64,000 nt of DNA from Salticus scenicus (GCA_963930645.1 OZ005648.1:272538403-272602402); one strand, 5' to 3'. Shown: positions 11,868 to 23,300, counted from the stretch's first letter. A program made the numbers and translations. Notes: a model not told the origin generated them from the letters alone.

Positions 11868-13333
11868 TTTACTTTTAATTCATGAGATTTACACCGGCAA
11901 AATGAAAATTACCTTCTCTCCTATCTACTTTATACATTAACGAAGAATAAAATCTGCTTGATTCATTAAAAGAATTTTAGGTGATGAATTATTTTCTTGC
12001 TGTAATTAGAAATATGAAATGTATCATGGAAATGTCTAATTCTGTAATGTTCAAAAATTACCAATGCTAAATAAGATTTTTTCATTTATAATTCAGTTTG
12101 AATTTAAATCTAAATATTTTTGTATGCCAAAATATATTCGAAGTATTTTAAAATACGTTTTTAAATGGAAAAGACAGAAGAGATTCTTTGGAAAAAGATG
12201 CACTTAGAAATATTTTTCTTAATCCGCGTTTGTAATGATCGATAGATGGCGCTTTTTCAGCTCTTGTTGTTAGTAAATATTACAGCCACGTGTATCTATT
12301 TTTGTTCTTTTTGTTATTCTACTTAATATTCGTACTATAATTTCTCCGCCATTACATCATGGAAAATTGATTGCTTTTGGAAAAAAATATTTCAGTTTAT
12401 TCAAAGTTCGATCGGAATTAGGTTTTTAACTGAAGCTGAGCAAATATTAGTTTCAAATCATCTGATTAATTCTTTACTTCCATTAGCCGAAGCAACTGAA
12501 ATTTTAAATTTGTCATTTGGAAATAAATGGAAGCTTAATTCTGGATTTCTTGATCCTTTTAAAGTTACACTGGAGCACACAACAGTATGTGTTATCTTTT
12601 TTACCGGATTTATTCATTTTTATTCAATAAATATATGTGAAACTAAACATCGGCTAGCAATGGCGGCTTGATGGAATTCGAATTAAAGCATGTTTATTGC
12701 AATTTCCCCTTAGCCCACCAGAGGGCGAGCATTTCATTACAATCGCGGATAGCAGCATTGACATTGATTTTATTTTTTACACCATGGATCACATTTTAAT
12801 TTTCCCATGGAAAATGATGTCATGACAGAAGAACAACGTCATAAGAGAAACTTTTTCTACGGTAGCAAATAGAATACCTTTATAAACTCGACGTTTTCAC
12901 TTCGTTAATTAAGATGATACAGATTTCTAATTTTCTGAAATGCCTTCCTTGAAGCATACGGAACACATTGATACCTCTCATGAGGCAGAGCACTTTGCCC
13001 TCCGCGAGGAGGTGCTGTCGCAGACAAAAGAAATTGACGCCAGTGACAGTTACTTTTTTTTAATATATAGAGATATAGTTTTCTGAAGTTATTGCCGGGG
13101 AGTGAACAATAACTATTTAAAATGGTATGTTAATAAATTTTAAAGATAAATTTATGCCGATGGTAATGTTAAACGAGTTTAATTATTTATGTAGGTAATT
13201 ATTGAGCTCTATATTAAAAATATCAGAATACATTAAGTTATAAAATATACCATCAAAGACTATATTATTTTAAAATGTAAAGTAGTATATTTTTTTATTT
13301 TCTTATATCAGAATAATTTCATATTAAGTTTTT
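11868..13333. other. AT-rich non-coding stretch; possible minus-strand Helitron start near 13066
   Basis: No gene. Near 13050-13070 the minus strand reads TCTATATATTAAAAAAAAG, a Helitron-style 5' end. On the same strand the palindrome AATTCGAATT at about 12674 is followed by CTAG at 12654-12657, a possible 3' end. The base after CTAG is C rather than T, so the pairing is doubtful. Confidence 0.35.
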
Positions 13334-13348
13334 TTCGGATGATGGTGA

Positions 13349-13561
13349 GCCCCACCAGTGGCTGAGAGGTTCTGCTCTCAAAGCTGGCTGACGTGACGTG
13401 TTGAATTCAATCACATATAGCGCTCACTGACTTAGCCCTTTAGAGTTTTCCATGTTTTTTTTTTTTTTTCAAAACTTGCATAAATACGAGCTGGGGTTCC
13501 GTGAAAGTTCCCCCACAGAGGTTACTCCCTATCTTGGCTTGGATCCTAATACATCTACACC
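13349..13561 (+). mobile_element. tRNA-derived SINE with 15-bp target duplication
   Basis: Flanked by exact copies of TTCGGATGATGGTGA (13334-13348 and 13562-13576), the mark of a retroposed insertion. The head has an A-box-like GTGGCTGAGAGGT and a B-box-like GTTGAATTCAATC, so it probably derives from a tRNA. The body shares 'agttttccatg' and 'acttgcataaatacgagctg' with the SINE copies at 4320, 35270, 35560 and 36215. No A-tail is evident. Confidence 0.85.
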
Positions 13562-13718
13562 TTCGGATGATGGTGATCTTTATAGCATCTTGTATATTTT
13601 ACCAGAAACTATACTTTGAAAATTTTCACATTATAATCTAAAAAACTATAAAATAAATTATAAATGTAAAAGTAAAAAGCCAAATGAATTTTGTGTTAGT
13701 TTTACTTTCTTCTATATA

Positions 13719-13931
13719 CAGTCAGTAACAAAAGTGTCCGAACACTAGCTAAAATTCCTACGTAAAAAAAGTACACTTCAGACGGTTTTGTTAAATAAAT
13801 CCTTATCGAATCCTGCTCTTACACTGACTAAGAACAGGATTCGACAAGGATTTATTTAACAAAACCGTATGAAGTGTACTTTTTTTACATAGGAATTTTT
13901 GCTAGTGTTTGGACACTTTTGTTACCGACTG
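13719..13931. mobile_element. Palindromic TA-target MITE, copy 2
   Basis: Ends CAGTCAGTAACAAAAGTGTC and CTTTTGTTACCGACTG are inverted, and the element folds almost completely. TA lies on both sides (13717-13718, 13932-13933). The right-hand TA is shared with copy 3, so one copy inserted exactly at the edge of the other. Confidence 0.9.
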
Positions 13932-13933
13932 TA

Positions 13934-14448
13934 CAGTCGGTAACAAAAGTTTCCGAACACTAGCAAAAATTCCTATGTAGAAAAAGTACACTTAATACAG
14001 TTTTGTTTAATAAATCCTTCTTGAATCCTGTTTTTAAACTGACTAACAGGATTCGACAAGGATTTATTTAACAAAACTTTATTAACCCTAACAGCACAAA
14101 ATGTTTCAGAAACGTAACAGTCATATAACATGGAAACATTGTAAATATTACAGAAACGTTCAGTTAGCTTTCCGATTACTTTCATAAACGTAGAAATGTC
14201 CGCGATCATAACAAAAAAAATCAGATACATAACAGAAACGTTTCAATCACATAACAGAGAAAACATAGAAAAGGGTGAGTGTTTCAGAAAGGTATCAGGA
14301 GAGCACAGAGCATATTAAAATGTGTTATGTTTTTGAAAGTTAGTAAGCATTTTGCAACATAAGTGAAACATTCTGTGCTGTATGGGAAGTGTATTTTTTT
14401 TAAATATAGGAATTTTTGCATATGTTCGGAGACTTTCGTTACCGACTG
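13934..14448. mobile_element. Palindromic TA-target MITE, copy 3, with a nested insert
   Basis: Ends CAGTCGGTAACAAAAGT and CGTTACCGACTG. Same family as copies 1, 2 and 4, but lengthened to 515 bp by the insert at 14091-14381. TA flanks at 13932-13933 and 14449-14450. Confidence 0.85.
14091..14381. mobile_element. Nested MITE with ACAGCACAAAATGTTTC ends
   Basis: Inverted ends ACAGCACAAAATGTTTC and GAAACATTCTGTGCTGT lie inside MITE copy 3. The interior repeats short phrases such as 'cataacagaaacgttt' several times. No coding capacity; superfamily unknown. Confidence 0.7.
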
Positions 14449-15787
14449 TATATATAAGAATGAAATTTTGGATTTGTGAAAATTTTCGATTGTGTTACAC
14501 GTTTTGAGATGTCCAGATCATCATTTGATCATTTTTGGAAAATGTCTGCCTCTATATGTGTTAGTGTGGGAGTGTAATAAATTTTGTGGGCGCTGTAACT
14601 CCCAAACCAATGAAAGAAATTTATATTTAATATGAGCTTTACTTAAACTGGTGTTGAAACCATTTTGGGATGAATTGCTCAACAGATAGCGTTGCCATCA
14701 AATTTATTTAAAAAATAATAATAACATTCAGGACAATTTCGTATAAATGTACATGATGAAAGTTATTTTTAACGAATGATTTTGAAATTAATATGAATTA
14801 TTGCTAGTAGGGTAGGTGCTCCTGTGATTGGAATGCTCCAGTAATTGACATATATCCCGAAATAATTAATAAATAAGAAAAATAATAAAATCATATATTT
14901 TACATATAAGAATATTAACATTTTATGTCAAACACTGGAGCATAGGGTGTTTAATAACTTGTAAAATGAATAACTAGCAGCGTCAAACACTGGAACATAG
15001 GGTACTAATTACTAGTAAAAGGAAAAACTAGCAGTGTCTATTACTGGAACATTGAGTGGGTGTAAAATAAAAAATTATAAAAAAATAAAATTGTTATCAA
15101 ATGTATATATTTTAACATATATGTGGTTCTGTATGTCTTTCATGCCATATGTACTTTCAATGTAATGTAAGATTTCTAAAAATATTTTCTGATGACTAGA
15201 ACATTAATAATAATATTATAGTTTAAAAAAAATTAAAAACACGCTTCTATAGAAATGTGAACTAAAAAGCACAAAATATCTATCTTAGTATTAAAATGCA
15301 GGGTAAGAGAAAATCGTGTGAGTGACACACCATAATGTTTACATACATTTAAATCTTTAATTAAAATAATTTATAATTAAATAAAAACCATTTTTAAAAA
15401 ATCTCCCCTGACTGGGCTCGAACGCTAGACCTTTAGGTTCGTAGCGCGGAGCTTTACCTCACAGCCACAGCGTTCACATAGGGAAAGTTTTTTTTACAAT
15501 ATAGATTTTTTGTTTGCTCCCAGAGCGGTTACAAACATACATTATACATACAGGTAAAGCTAATAAAAGCGTGTTAAAAACAAGAGATTGTTCTAAAAGT
15601 GTCAATCACTGGTGAACTTACCTTAGTAGGAATGAACTCGGAAAAAAATCATCTGCATGTAGGAGCATCTCCCCCCCCCCCCCCAAGGGTGTAAATTTTC
15701 AATATGTATAGCATTCAAAAGAACTCACCAATAGCTTTAAAATGAATGGTTAAATCATAGATCTATGATAATTTTAAACAAAGTTAT
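14449..15787. repeat. Composite repeat block related to 41230-42800
   Basis: 14450-14800 resembles 42200-42600: 'acacgttttgagatgtcca', 'ttttggaaaatgtctg' and 'aatttcgtataaatgt' recur there with changes. 15640-15780 resembles 42610-42730. Between them sits an insert of short repeats ('cactggagcataggg' three times at about 62-bp spacing from 14933) and an inverted copy (15220-15620) of the tRNA-like repeat at 41280-41690. No gene. Confidence 0.6.
15400..15482 (-). mobile_element. tRNA-like head of a repeat, minus strand
   Basis: On the minus strand, TGGCTGTGAGGTAAAGC (A-box-like) is followed by GCGTTCGAGCCC (B-box-like), with CTACGAA where an anticodon loop would be. Stem pairing is poor, so this is a SINE-type derivative and not a working tRNA. 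The same unit lies at 41405-41495 in the opposite orientation. Confidence 0.55.
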
Positions 15788-15868
15788 GGTTTAAATATAA
15801 TAACTAAGAACAAAGTACAAACTAATTTATTAAAATAAATACAAAAAACCTTTTACTGACTTCGTGTT

Positions 15869-15918
15869 GTGTCATTAAATTTTTCTGCCGGGTACCCGGC
15901 TCTCCTCAGATGACATCC
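15869..15918 (-). ncRNA. Hammerhead-ribozyme-like motif, minus-strand copy
   Basis: Exact complement of the motif at 18955-19003 apart from outer flanking bases: TGTCAT, CTGAGGA, a GCCGG/CCGGC stem with GTAC loop, GAAA, then AATTTA and ATGACA. All core bases are kept. It faces the copy at 16044-16093 across about 125 bp. Confidence 0.7.
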
Positions 15919-16043
15919 TGTGTGTGGGACTTGAGCTTGACTGAAGTGCTGTATCTTATGTCACCATAAGGTGGCGCCATACGCGATGTGGAGCTACTGC
16001 GCTGCTGTCGTTGCAGGCCTCCTTATTGGTCGTGATTTCGATG

Positions 16044-16093
16044 GATGTCATCTGAGGAGAGCCGGGTGCCCGGCAGAAAAATTTAATGACACA
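16044..16093 (+). ncRNA. Hammerhead-ribozyme-like motif, 5' direct copy
   Basis: Same order as the 3' copy. The stem II loop is GTGC instead of GTAC, a change that leaves the five pairs of the stem intact. Stem I reads TGTCAT and ATGACA. Cleavage would fall between 16086 and 16087. Confidence 0.7.
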
Positions 16094-16399
16094 ATGCAAA
16101 GTCAGTAAAAGGTTTTTTATATTTATTTTAATTAATTAGTTTGTACTTCGTTCTTAGTTATTATATTTAAAGTTTAATGTCGAAACCTGGACTTATAGTG
16201 TTATGCCTGTGGTTATAAGTGTCTTGAAAGCTATCTGCGTCCGCAAATGTCGTTTGACAGTTACAAATGATTTTTTTTTTTTTTTTTTTTTTCTTTTAAA
16301 TTTTTATCCTGTTGAATATGTTTAGGAATATTATAGAGTTTTACAACCAGTTTACTTTTTTTTTTTTTTTTTTAACAGCCTTAAATGATTTTTGCTAGT

Positions 16400-18436
16400 T
16401 TTCAAAATGTTCAGCCGTCTTTTTAATGAATGGAAAAACATTAATAAAAAACTTGTTAAATCTGAACAAAAGATTAACTTTTTGAATGATTGTAAACATT
16501 TCAAACTTACCCCGACTTTTTTAAGGATTAGTAATAAATTTTTAGTTGATAATTTTAAAGATGAAGTACGTAAATTTGAACAGAAAATACTAAACAAAAT
16601 AATACGAAAAAGGAAGGCTGAGTTTTTTTATAATAAAAAACTATGGGATAAAGGTGCAGAGAATCTTAAAAACGTAATAGGTTTTGGAAAAATGGACTTA
16701 TTATAAAGAGAAAATTAATCACTATCATGAAATTGAAAAAAACGCAATTATAAATAAGCACAATAAGAAACTTAAATTTTGGTTAAAAAAAAGAAATTAC
16801 AAACCGAGCATAAAGAACGAAATACCTTTTATCAATTTATCTAGTGTTGATATTAATAGTCATCAAAATGAGCTTCTTAAACTAGGACCAAAATCAAAAT
16901 ATATCCTCGACCAACCCGTAAATGTTAAACACAGTATTGCTAAAATAGAATCTACCATAAACAAAATCCCGGAAGAAAATAGAATTAAGATACGTAATGT
17001 AGCACTTACCGAAATTGAAAAATCCACTAAAAATAAAAACATCAATAAAGAAGAACTTAGAGAATTGAAAAAAAAATTAAAAAGAACAAAGAATTAACAT
17101 GCTCTTTAACAGACAAAACTCGTAAAATAGCTATTTTAGACCTTAAAGATTATAATTTAAAAATGGAAGAAACAATAAACGAAATTGGTGTTAATGTTAT
17201 AAATAAAGATCCAAACAACAAACTCTTGGATAAAACCAGAAAAATTATTAAAGAGGAAAAATGGCCGGATAACATCCCCCCCCCCCCCAAAAAAAAAAAA
17301 AAAAAAAAAAAGCATGCCATGAATACTCCCCGAATTTTCGGTAGATTTAAAGATTGCAACCCTTTCCCCCCCCCGAAATTCAGATCCGTAGTTAATAAAA
17401 ATGAAGCTCCCACTTATTGCTTGGAAAAATATATGGCAAAAATTTATCGTAATATTATTCCCCCCCCCCCTCACTGCATTCTTTAGAATCAACTGAGGAT
17501 TTTATCAAAAAATTAAGAGATATTGAAAATAAAAGTAACTATCATTTCGTTAGCTTTGACGTAATTAACTTATATCCCTCTATTAACATTAATGAAGCTT
17601 GCCAAATTATAAATAAAATAATTAACGAACATTACTCCGACCCCGAGCCCAAACACTTACTACCGTTACCAACTTTTTGTTAAAGGAGAATTATTTTAAG
17701 TTTAATGATAAAATATATTAACAGATGAAAGGTGTCCCTATGGGATCGCCCTCTCGGGCTTTGTCGCGGAATTTAAATTAAGATTACTTGAAAATGAAAT
17801 CCTCAATAACTTAAAAAATAAAATTGTTTTCTGGTACTGATACGTAGACGACGTTTTTGCCGTCATCAATAAAAATTTAGATATTAATGAAATTAATAGC
17901 TTTGACCCTGACATCCAATTTACCTGTGAAGAAGAAATCAATAAACAAATCAATTTTCTAGATGTTAAAAATCACGCGTACCGACCACAAAATTAAAACC
18001 ACCGTTTATAGAAAACCAACAAACAGTAACGAAATAATTCACTACAATAGTAAAACACCCTACCGTTATAAAACCAATGTAATACGTTCATACATTAATC
18101 GCGCTTTACTAATTTGTTATGAATCTGAAGATCTCAATAATGAATTAAATTTAATTAAAGTTTTTACAAGGAGAGCAGGCTACCCAGACAAAATCATCAA
18201 TAAACTAATTAGTAATAAAATTAAAAATCTTGATAAAATACCCAGTTTTCAAAAATCCCCCTTAAAGTTTACTTCATCCATCCCAAATGATCGCGGAGCT
18301 TCCAATAGAATTAAAAATATAGCAAGTAAATACGGCGTTAACATTAGTGGCGGATTTCCCAAAAGCACTGACATTCACAATTGAATATTACAGTTGCAAA
18401 TTTTTCATTGATCTGGAATAACATTTTGAAAAATCT

Positions 18437-18478
<42 letters not shown>

Positions 18479-18997
18479 AAAAAAAAAAAAAAAATTCTGG
18501 ATCCGCCACTGGTTAACATCCCTATCAAATCCAATAAAAATATTTTTCAGCTGATTAGAAGTGACAAAGACCCCATTCCACCCCTAGAAATCGCAGGGAT
18601 TTATGAAATTCCTTTTACTAATCAAAACAATCAACCAGGATCTTATATTGGGGTTACCAAGAGAAAAATCAAAACAAGAATTAACGAACACATAAATGAT
18701 ATAAAAGCGGGAAAATTCAACACAGCCTTAGCCAAAACATTTAGTAAACATGATATTAAAATCGATTTTGACAAAACTACTAAAATAGCTAACTATGAAG
18801 ATTATCACTACGAGATGTTCCGCGAATCCATCGAAATCACGACCAATAGGGAGACCTGCAACGACAGCGGCGCAGTAGTTCCAGATCGCATATGGCACCA
18901 CCTTATGGTGACAGGAGATACAGCACTTCAGTCAAGCTCAAGTCCCACACAGAGGATGTCATCTGAGGAGAGCCGGGTACCCGGCAGAAAAATTTAA
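16400..18997 (+). pseudogene. Penelope-like reverse transcriptase / GIY-YIG polyprotein, broken
   Basis: Coding blocks in order: a lysine-rich N-terminal region (16392-16706, then shifted to 16684-17097); a segment with PRIFG and 'VNKNEAPTYCLEKYMAKI' (17320-17450) typical of the PLE finger region; RT motif A 'FVSFDVINLYPSI' (17545-17583); motif B 'KGVPMGSP' (17725-17748) and the YVDD box (17840-17851); 'FLDVK' and 'TTVYRKPTN' (17958-18025); and a GIY-YIG domain with GIYEI (18596) and YIGVTKR (18644-18664) running to the stop at 18995-18997. Several frameshifts, a TGA just before YVDD, and poly-C/poly-A blocks interrupt it. GIY-YIG would nick the target DNA and RT would copy RNA; this copy can do neither. 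Confidence 0.85.
18429..18515. repeat. Poly-C then poly-A block with possible hAT-type end inside the PLE
   Basis: About 30 C are followed directly by about 26 A, then 'ttctggatccgccactgg'. The last phrase is the complement of CAGTGGCGGATCCAG, a common hAT terminus style, so this may be a short insertion between the RT and GIY-YIG parts. No partner terminus was identified, so a read or assembly artefact is also possible. Confidence 0.45.
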
Positions 18998-19003
18998 TGA
19001 CAA
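18955..19003 (+). ncRNA. Hammerhead-ribozyme-like motif in the Penelope 3' end
   Basis: Order seen: stem I strand TGTCAT; core CTGAGGA (fits CUGANGA); stem II GCCGG/CCGGC with a GTAC loop; core GAAA; a tiny stem III (AA/TT type); then A at 18996 and the returning stem I strand ATGACA. Cleavage would be between 18996 and 18997. Very short stem III is the minimal type I form reported from Penelope-like elements. One oddity is a G.A, not G-C, at the base of stem II. Activity is inferred, not shown. Confidence 0.75.
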
Positions 19004-19040
19004 CACAAAGTCAGTAAAAGGTTTTTTGTATTTATTTTAA

Positions 19041-19927
19041 TCAAAGTTACGGTTTTTTCCATTTTTAATACAAAAAACGGTTTAGGAGAAAAAAAAGTTT
19101 TTCCTGAGATATTTTTTCAATTGCATAAAATCGATTTTCTTTGTTCGTTTAGTGTATACTTTTCTGTAATATTGTCTGCATTTATCATAAAAAATAATTT
19201 TAATAAACAATTTGTACTGTGTGTAGGAAATCCTATATACTTTGTATAGGAAAATATAGAAGAAAATTTTGTGGTGGCCACAACTTACTAGTTTATTTGA
19301 TAAATGTGAATTGTATATGGTAAAAATAAAATAAAATTATGACAATGATGAATGTAATTTTATTACTGAAATTGAGCTCTTTTACATAATAAAGCTCTAT
19401 AATTAGAAATACAGTCTGGTGTTAAAAATTTAATAATTCTTGAATTACATTAATAATCTAATGTGGCATTCACACGAGTTTCTCTTACCCCACATTTCAG
19501 TATTTTAAAGATACATTGCAGACATTTTGTTTTGGTAAAATAACAAAAAACTGTATATTAACATAAATCTGTCTGAAATGGGCTGCCGCCTCCCCTCAAC
19601 CTTCGTTTGATAATAGTAAATACATTTATATAGAATTCGAGACTGTTAAGTTATTTTAAGTTGCGCACAAGTTATTATATAAGATCTCGACATACAGGAT
19701 CAAACGTTATAAAACTTGACATTAGTATTCAAAGAACCTCAAAAAGCGTAATAATACAAAAAGCAAGCATTAAAAATTTAACTGAAAAAAATACTTATCG
19801 CAAGGGTATGATAAATTAATTTTCATTCCTAAGCAGTTTCTTGGACATGGTAAAGTATAGTAAAGAACTTCCATTATTTACATTCAACAGAAAATAATGC
19901 TTTTGCTTAATCATTGATAGATCTGTA
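19041..19927. other. AT-rich non-coding stretch between PLE and Gypsy-1
   Basis: No gene. The phrase 'tggtggccacaacttactag' (19272) matches 'tggtagccacaacattctag' at 43130, marking the end of the repeat family also seen at 42190-43150. 'cacacgagtttctcttaccc' (19472) matches 15310 and 41580. Confidence 0.5.
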
Positions 19928-20293
19928 TGTCATCTATGAACCGTGAAGAGTAAAAGTGAATACTCGAAGTTAAATAACAAACGTAGTTTATTAGTAGAAC
20001 AAACTTGTAACACAGCTACACTCGGCTGGGAGCATACACAAACTGAGGAACAAGTCGCTTATATACAATATTCGAATATTCCAGAATACAAGATTAACAT
20101 AAATTAGAATATTCTAGAAACTGCTAGAACAGGAAATTAAATATGCAAAGATAATTATAAGAATTTAGAAATAATTTTTAGAGTCTTTAAATTTACCTGC
20201 CCCCGGCTGGAATCGAACTGAGGCCGTCTGGGTGACAGTCCAGAGACATAGCTCTACGCCACGGCGGCTGTAAAGATAGCTGATTTTGTGGCA
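19928..20293 (-). repeat. Gypsy-1 3' LTR
   Basis: Matches 49734-50099 base for base over most of its length, with scattered substitutions (for example 'cggctggaatcgaac' against 'cggctgaaatcgaac'). In element orientation it starts TGCCACAAAATC and ends TGACA. A purine-rich tract, TTTGAGAGGAGGGCA (minus strand), lies immediately inside it at 20294-20308 and serves as polypurine tract. It contains a tRNA-like segment. Confidence 0.9.
20199..20268 (-). tRNA. tRNA-Asp-like sequence inside the Gypsy-1 LTR, probably pseudo
   Basis: On the minus strand the acceptor halves GCCGCCG and CGGGGGC pair with one mismatch. The A-box-like TGGCGTAGAGCTA and B-box-like AGTTCGATTCC are present, and the anticodon arm TCTGG...CCAGA encloses ACTGTCAC, giving GTC (Asp) if the loop is one base long. 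The T stem pairs badly. It is present in both LTRs, so it was part of the LTR before insertion. A covariance-model scan would settle whether it folds as a tRNA. Confidence 0.5.
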
Positions 20294-20327
20294 ATGCCCT
20301 CCTCTCAAAGAACAGCGTCTCGCTGTT

Positions 20328-23300
20328 TTAGGACTTCTGGGTTGAAGCTCTAGTCCTTGAACGCATCATGGGTCCCTTGTAAGTACTGTTCGTTTTAGGA
20401 GGAACAACATCATCCTGTTTTTTTGTGTTCTCAATCTGCTTGTCCGGATCATGGTAGGGTTTCATACGTAGTACATGGACAACGTCTCTTGGTTTTCTTC
20501 TTCGCGAGGCAGGATCAAAATCTTGCACCTCATAGGTGACGTCTGATAAACGTCGTAAAACCTGATATGGTCCAAAATACCTTCTTAAAAGCTTTTCGGA
20601 GAGGCCGACTTTTCGGACTGGAGTATACACCCATACGAGATCTCCAGGAGCATAAGAAACCACTCGGTGTCTGGAGTCGTAACGTCGACGGTCTTTATCT
20701 TGGGCTTTCAGAGTTCGCACTCGGGCTAGCTGCCTTGATTCTTCAGCTCTGGCAATCATCTTGGCGAGGTGATCGTCGTCGACATCATCAGGGCAAAATG
20801 GTAACATTGTGTCCAGCGTCGTTTCAGCTTCACGTCCGTGAAGTAAATAAAAAGGCGTGAAACCCGTCGTTTCCTGTTTAGCGGTGTTGTAAGCAAAGGT
20901 TACAAATGGTAGAATTTCATCCCAATTCTTCTGTTCTGTATCCACGTACATGGACAACATGTCAGTCCATTTGTTTGAGGGTGATATGCTGTCGTCATCC
21001 GATGATCGATATTACACAATTCGACGAGAGCGGAAACAAGTTTGGATTGGAAGACAGCTCCACGGTCTGTGATAATTACTCGGGGAGCTCCATGCCTTAA
21101 GAGAATTTCTTCGAGCAAGAACTTCGCTACTTCTTCGGCTTCAGCGGTCGGTAAGGCTTTCGTTGCTGCATATCTCGTTAAGTAATCCGTGCAGACTATG
21201 ATTCATTTGTTCCCACGAGTAGATTTTGGAAATCTTCCTAGAAGATCGATCCCAATGCGATGGAAAGGTGCTATAGCTGGAGCAATGGACACTAAGCGTC
21301 CAGGAGGTCGTTGAGGAACGGATTTTCTCCTCTGGCATTCTCGACAGTGCATCACATATCGAACAACATTTCTGTACATCCCAGGCCAGTAAAACCTTTT
21401 GCGGATTCTGTCATAAGTTTTTGCAAAACCAAGATGTCCTGCGGAGGGAGTGTCGTGGAAATGTCTCAGTATGTCCACTTGTAGATGTTTAGGAATGACT
21501 GGCAGCCACGTTTTTCCATCAGGGTCAAAATTCTTTCTACATATAATCCGTCAATTAATTCAAACTCTCTTTTATCCGCGTTGGAGCTGTTATTCGAAAG
21601 AATAATTTTTGCGAGATCTGGGTCTTTCTTCTGTTCAATCGCAAGGTTCATACTCGTAGTCACAGCTAGAAATTTGTTTGACGCCTCAGTTTCTTCGTCC
21701 ACTGGATTTCTCGAGAGTGCGTCAGCATCCCTGTGCTTCTTACCGGTTTTATATGTCACTGAAAAGTCATGTTCTTGAAGTCGAAGGGCCCATCTTGCCA
21801 GTCTTCCTGAAGGATCTTTTAGACTCATAAGCCAGCATAGTGAATGATGATCTGTAACAACAGTAAAATGTTTTCCGAATAGATACGGCCGGAATTTATT
21901 GATAGCCCATACAATGGCAAGGCATTCCCTTTCTGAGGTGGAATAATTCTTTTCGGCTTTTGTCAAGATTCTTGAGGCATAAGCTATAACTTTTTCGGCA
22001 TTGTTCTAAATTTGGACGAGGACTGCCCCAATACCATACCCACTGGCATCTGTATGAATTTCTGTAGGGGCGCTTTCGTCGTACATTCCTAATACTGGAT
22101 CAGAAGTGAGGGCTGACTTCAGACTTTTGAAGGATTCGGCCTCTTCAGGACCCCAATGAAACTTCGCATCACCTTTTAGAAGCAACTGCAAGGGTTCTGC
22201 GAGATAACAAAAGCCCTTAATAAATCTTCGGAAGTATGAGCAAAGTCCAAGAAAGCTTCGTATGTCATGTACATTCTTCGGAGTTGGAAAATTGCTTACG
22301 GCTTTCACTTTGTCGGGATCTGGACGGACGCCATTACTAGAAACAAGATGACCCAGTATTTTTACTTCTTTGGCTGCAAATAGACACTTCTTTGGGTTGA
22401 GTACAAGACCAGCTTCCTGAAGACATTTCAAGACAAGCCTTAGTCGGGTGAGATGGTCTTCGAAAAATTCTGAAAATACTAGGATGTCGTCTAAATAGCA
22501 AAGACATACAGTCCATTTTAAATGACGTAGCAAATTGTCCATCATTCTTTCGAAGATCGCAGGGGCATTGCAAAGTCCAAACGGCATGACTTTGAACTCA
22601 TGTAAGCCTTCGGGGGTTATGAACGTCGTCTTCTTCCGATCCGCCTCGTCTACTTCTATCTGCCAATAGCCAGAGCAGAGGTCCATGGAAGAAAAGAACT
22701 TGGCGCCTTTCAAACAGTCTAGCGTATCGTTGATACGAGGTAGAGGATAGACATCTTTTTTCGTGATCTTATTGAGCTTCCGGTAATCTACGCAAAAACG
22801 CCAGCTTCCATCTTTTTTCCTAACGAGCACCACGGGTGATGACCAGGGACTTTCAGAGGGCTGGATGATACCTTTATCAAGCATTTTCTGAACTTCTTCA
22901 CGAATGACACATCTTTCGGTCGATGATACTCGGTAGGCTCGTTGGCTGATTGGAGCATGATCACCTGTATGAATTCTGTGTTTCACATTCGTCCGTGAGG
23001 CTGTCGACTTGTCAGTCTTCTCGAAAATTCCAGAAAACTCTCGAAGCAGTTCGGCTAGCTTGGTTCTTTGTTCGTTGCTCAACTCGGGAGACAACATCTG
23101 GAAGCAGTCCATCGGGGAGTTTGATGCGTCTCGTGTATTCAGGCCATCCGTCTTGTTGGCAATCGCACATAAATGTCCTTCATTAAGGGGTTCGGCTAGG
23201 CCTAAGCACATTCCTTTAGGAATGACTTGGTTCCTGGACTGGAGGTTGGCGACCCAGATTTCACTTTGTCCGTTATGGTATAATGATAGCATGGATGGTA

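Larger units (their letters stand above)
15788..19040 (+). mobile_element. Penelope-like element with GIY-YIG domain and inverted terminal copy
   Basis: The body (about 16400-18997) encodes reverse transcriptase and a GIY-YIG nuclease. The 3' end (about 18836-19040) is repeated at the 5' side twice: once inverted (about 15835-16043) and once directly (16044-16130), so the left side forms a large palindrome. Flank words 'agtttgtactt(c/t)gttctta' and 'ttattatatttaaa' extend it to 15788 and 16173. Terminal copies in mixed orientation are known for Penelope elements. All copies carry the same hammerhead-like motif. The coding region is broken, so this copy is inactive. Confidence 0.85.

Noticed and set aside
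12654..13067. A small minus-strand Helitron
   Set aside because: The 5' end looks right, but the base after the candidate CTAG is C, not T, and the hairpin is 16 bases away; kept only as a remark.
17163..17492. Open frames with poly-proline, poly-lysine, poly-phenylalanine and poly-glycine runs
   Set aside because: The runs come from poly-C and poly-A tracts. The plus-strand one overlaps real PLE coding blocks and the minus-strand ones are shadows.
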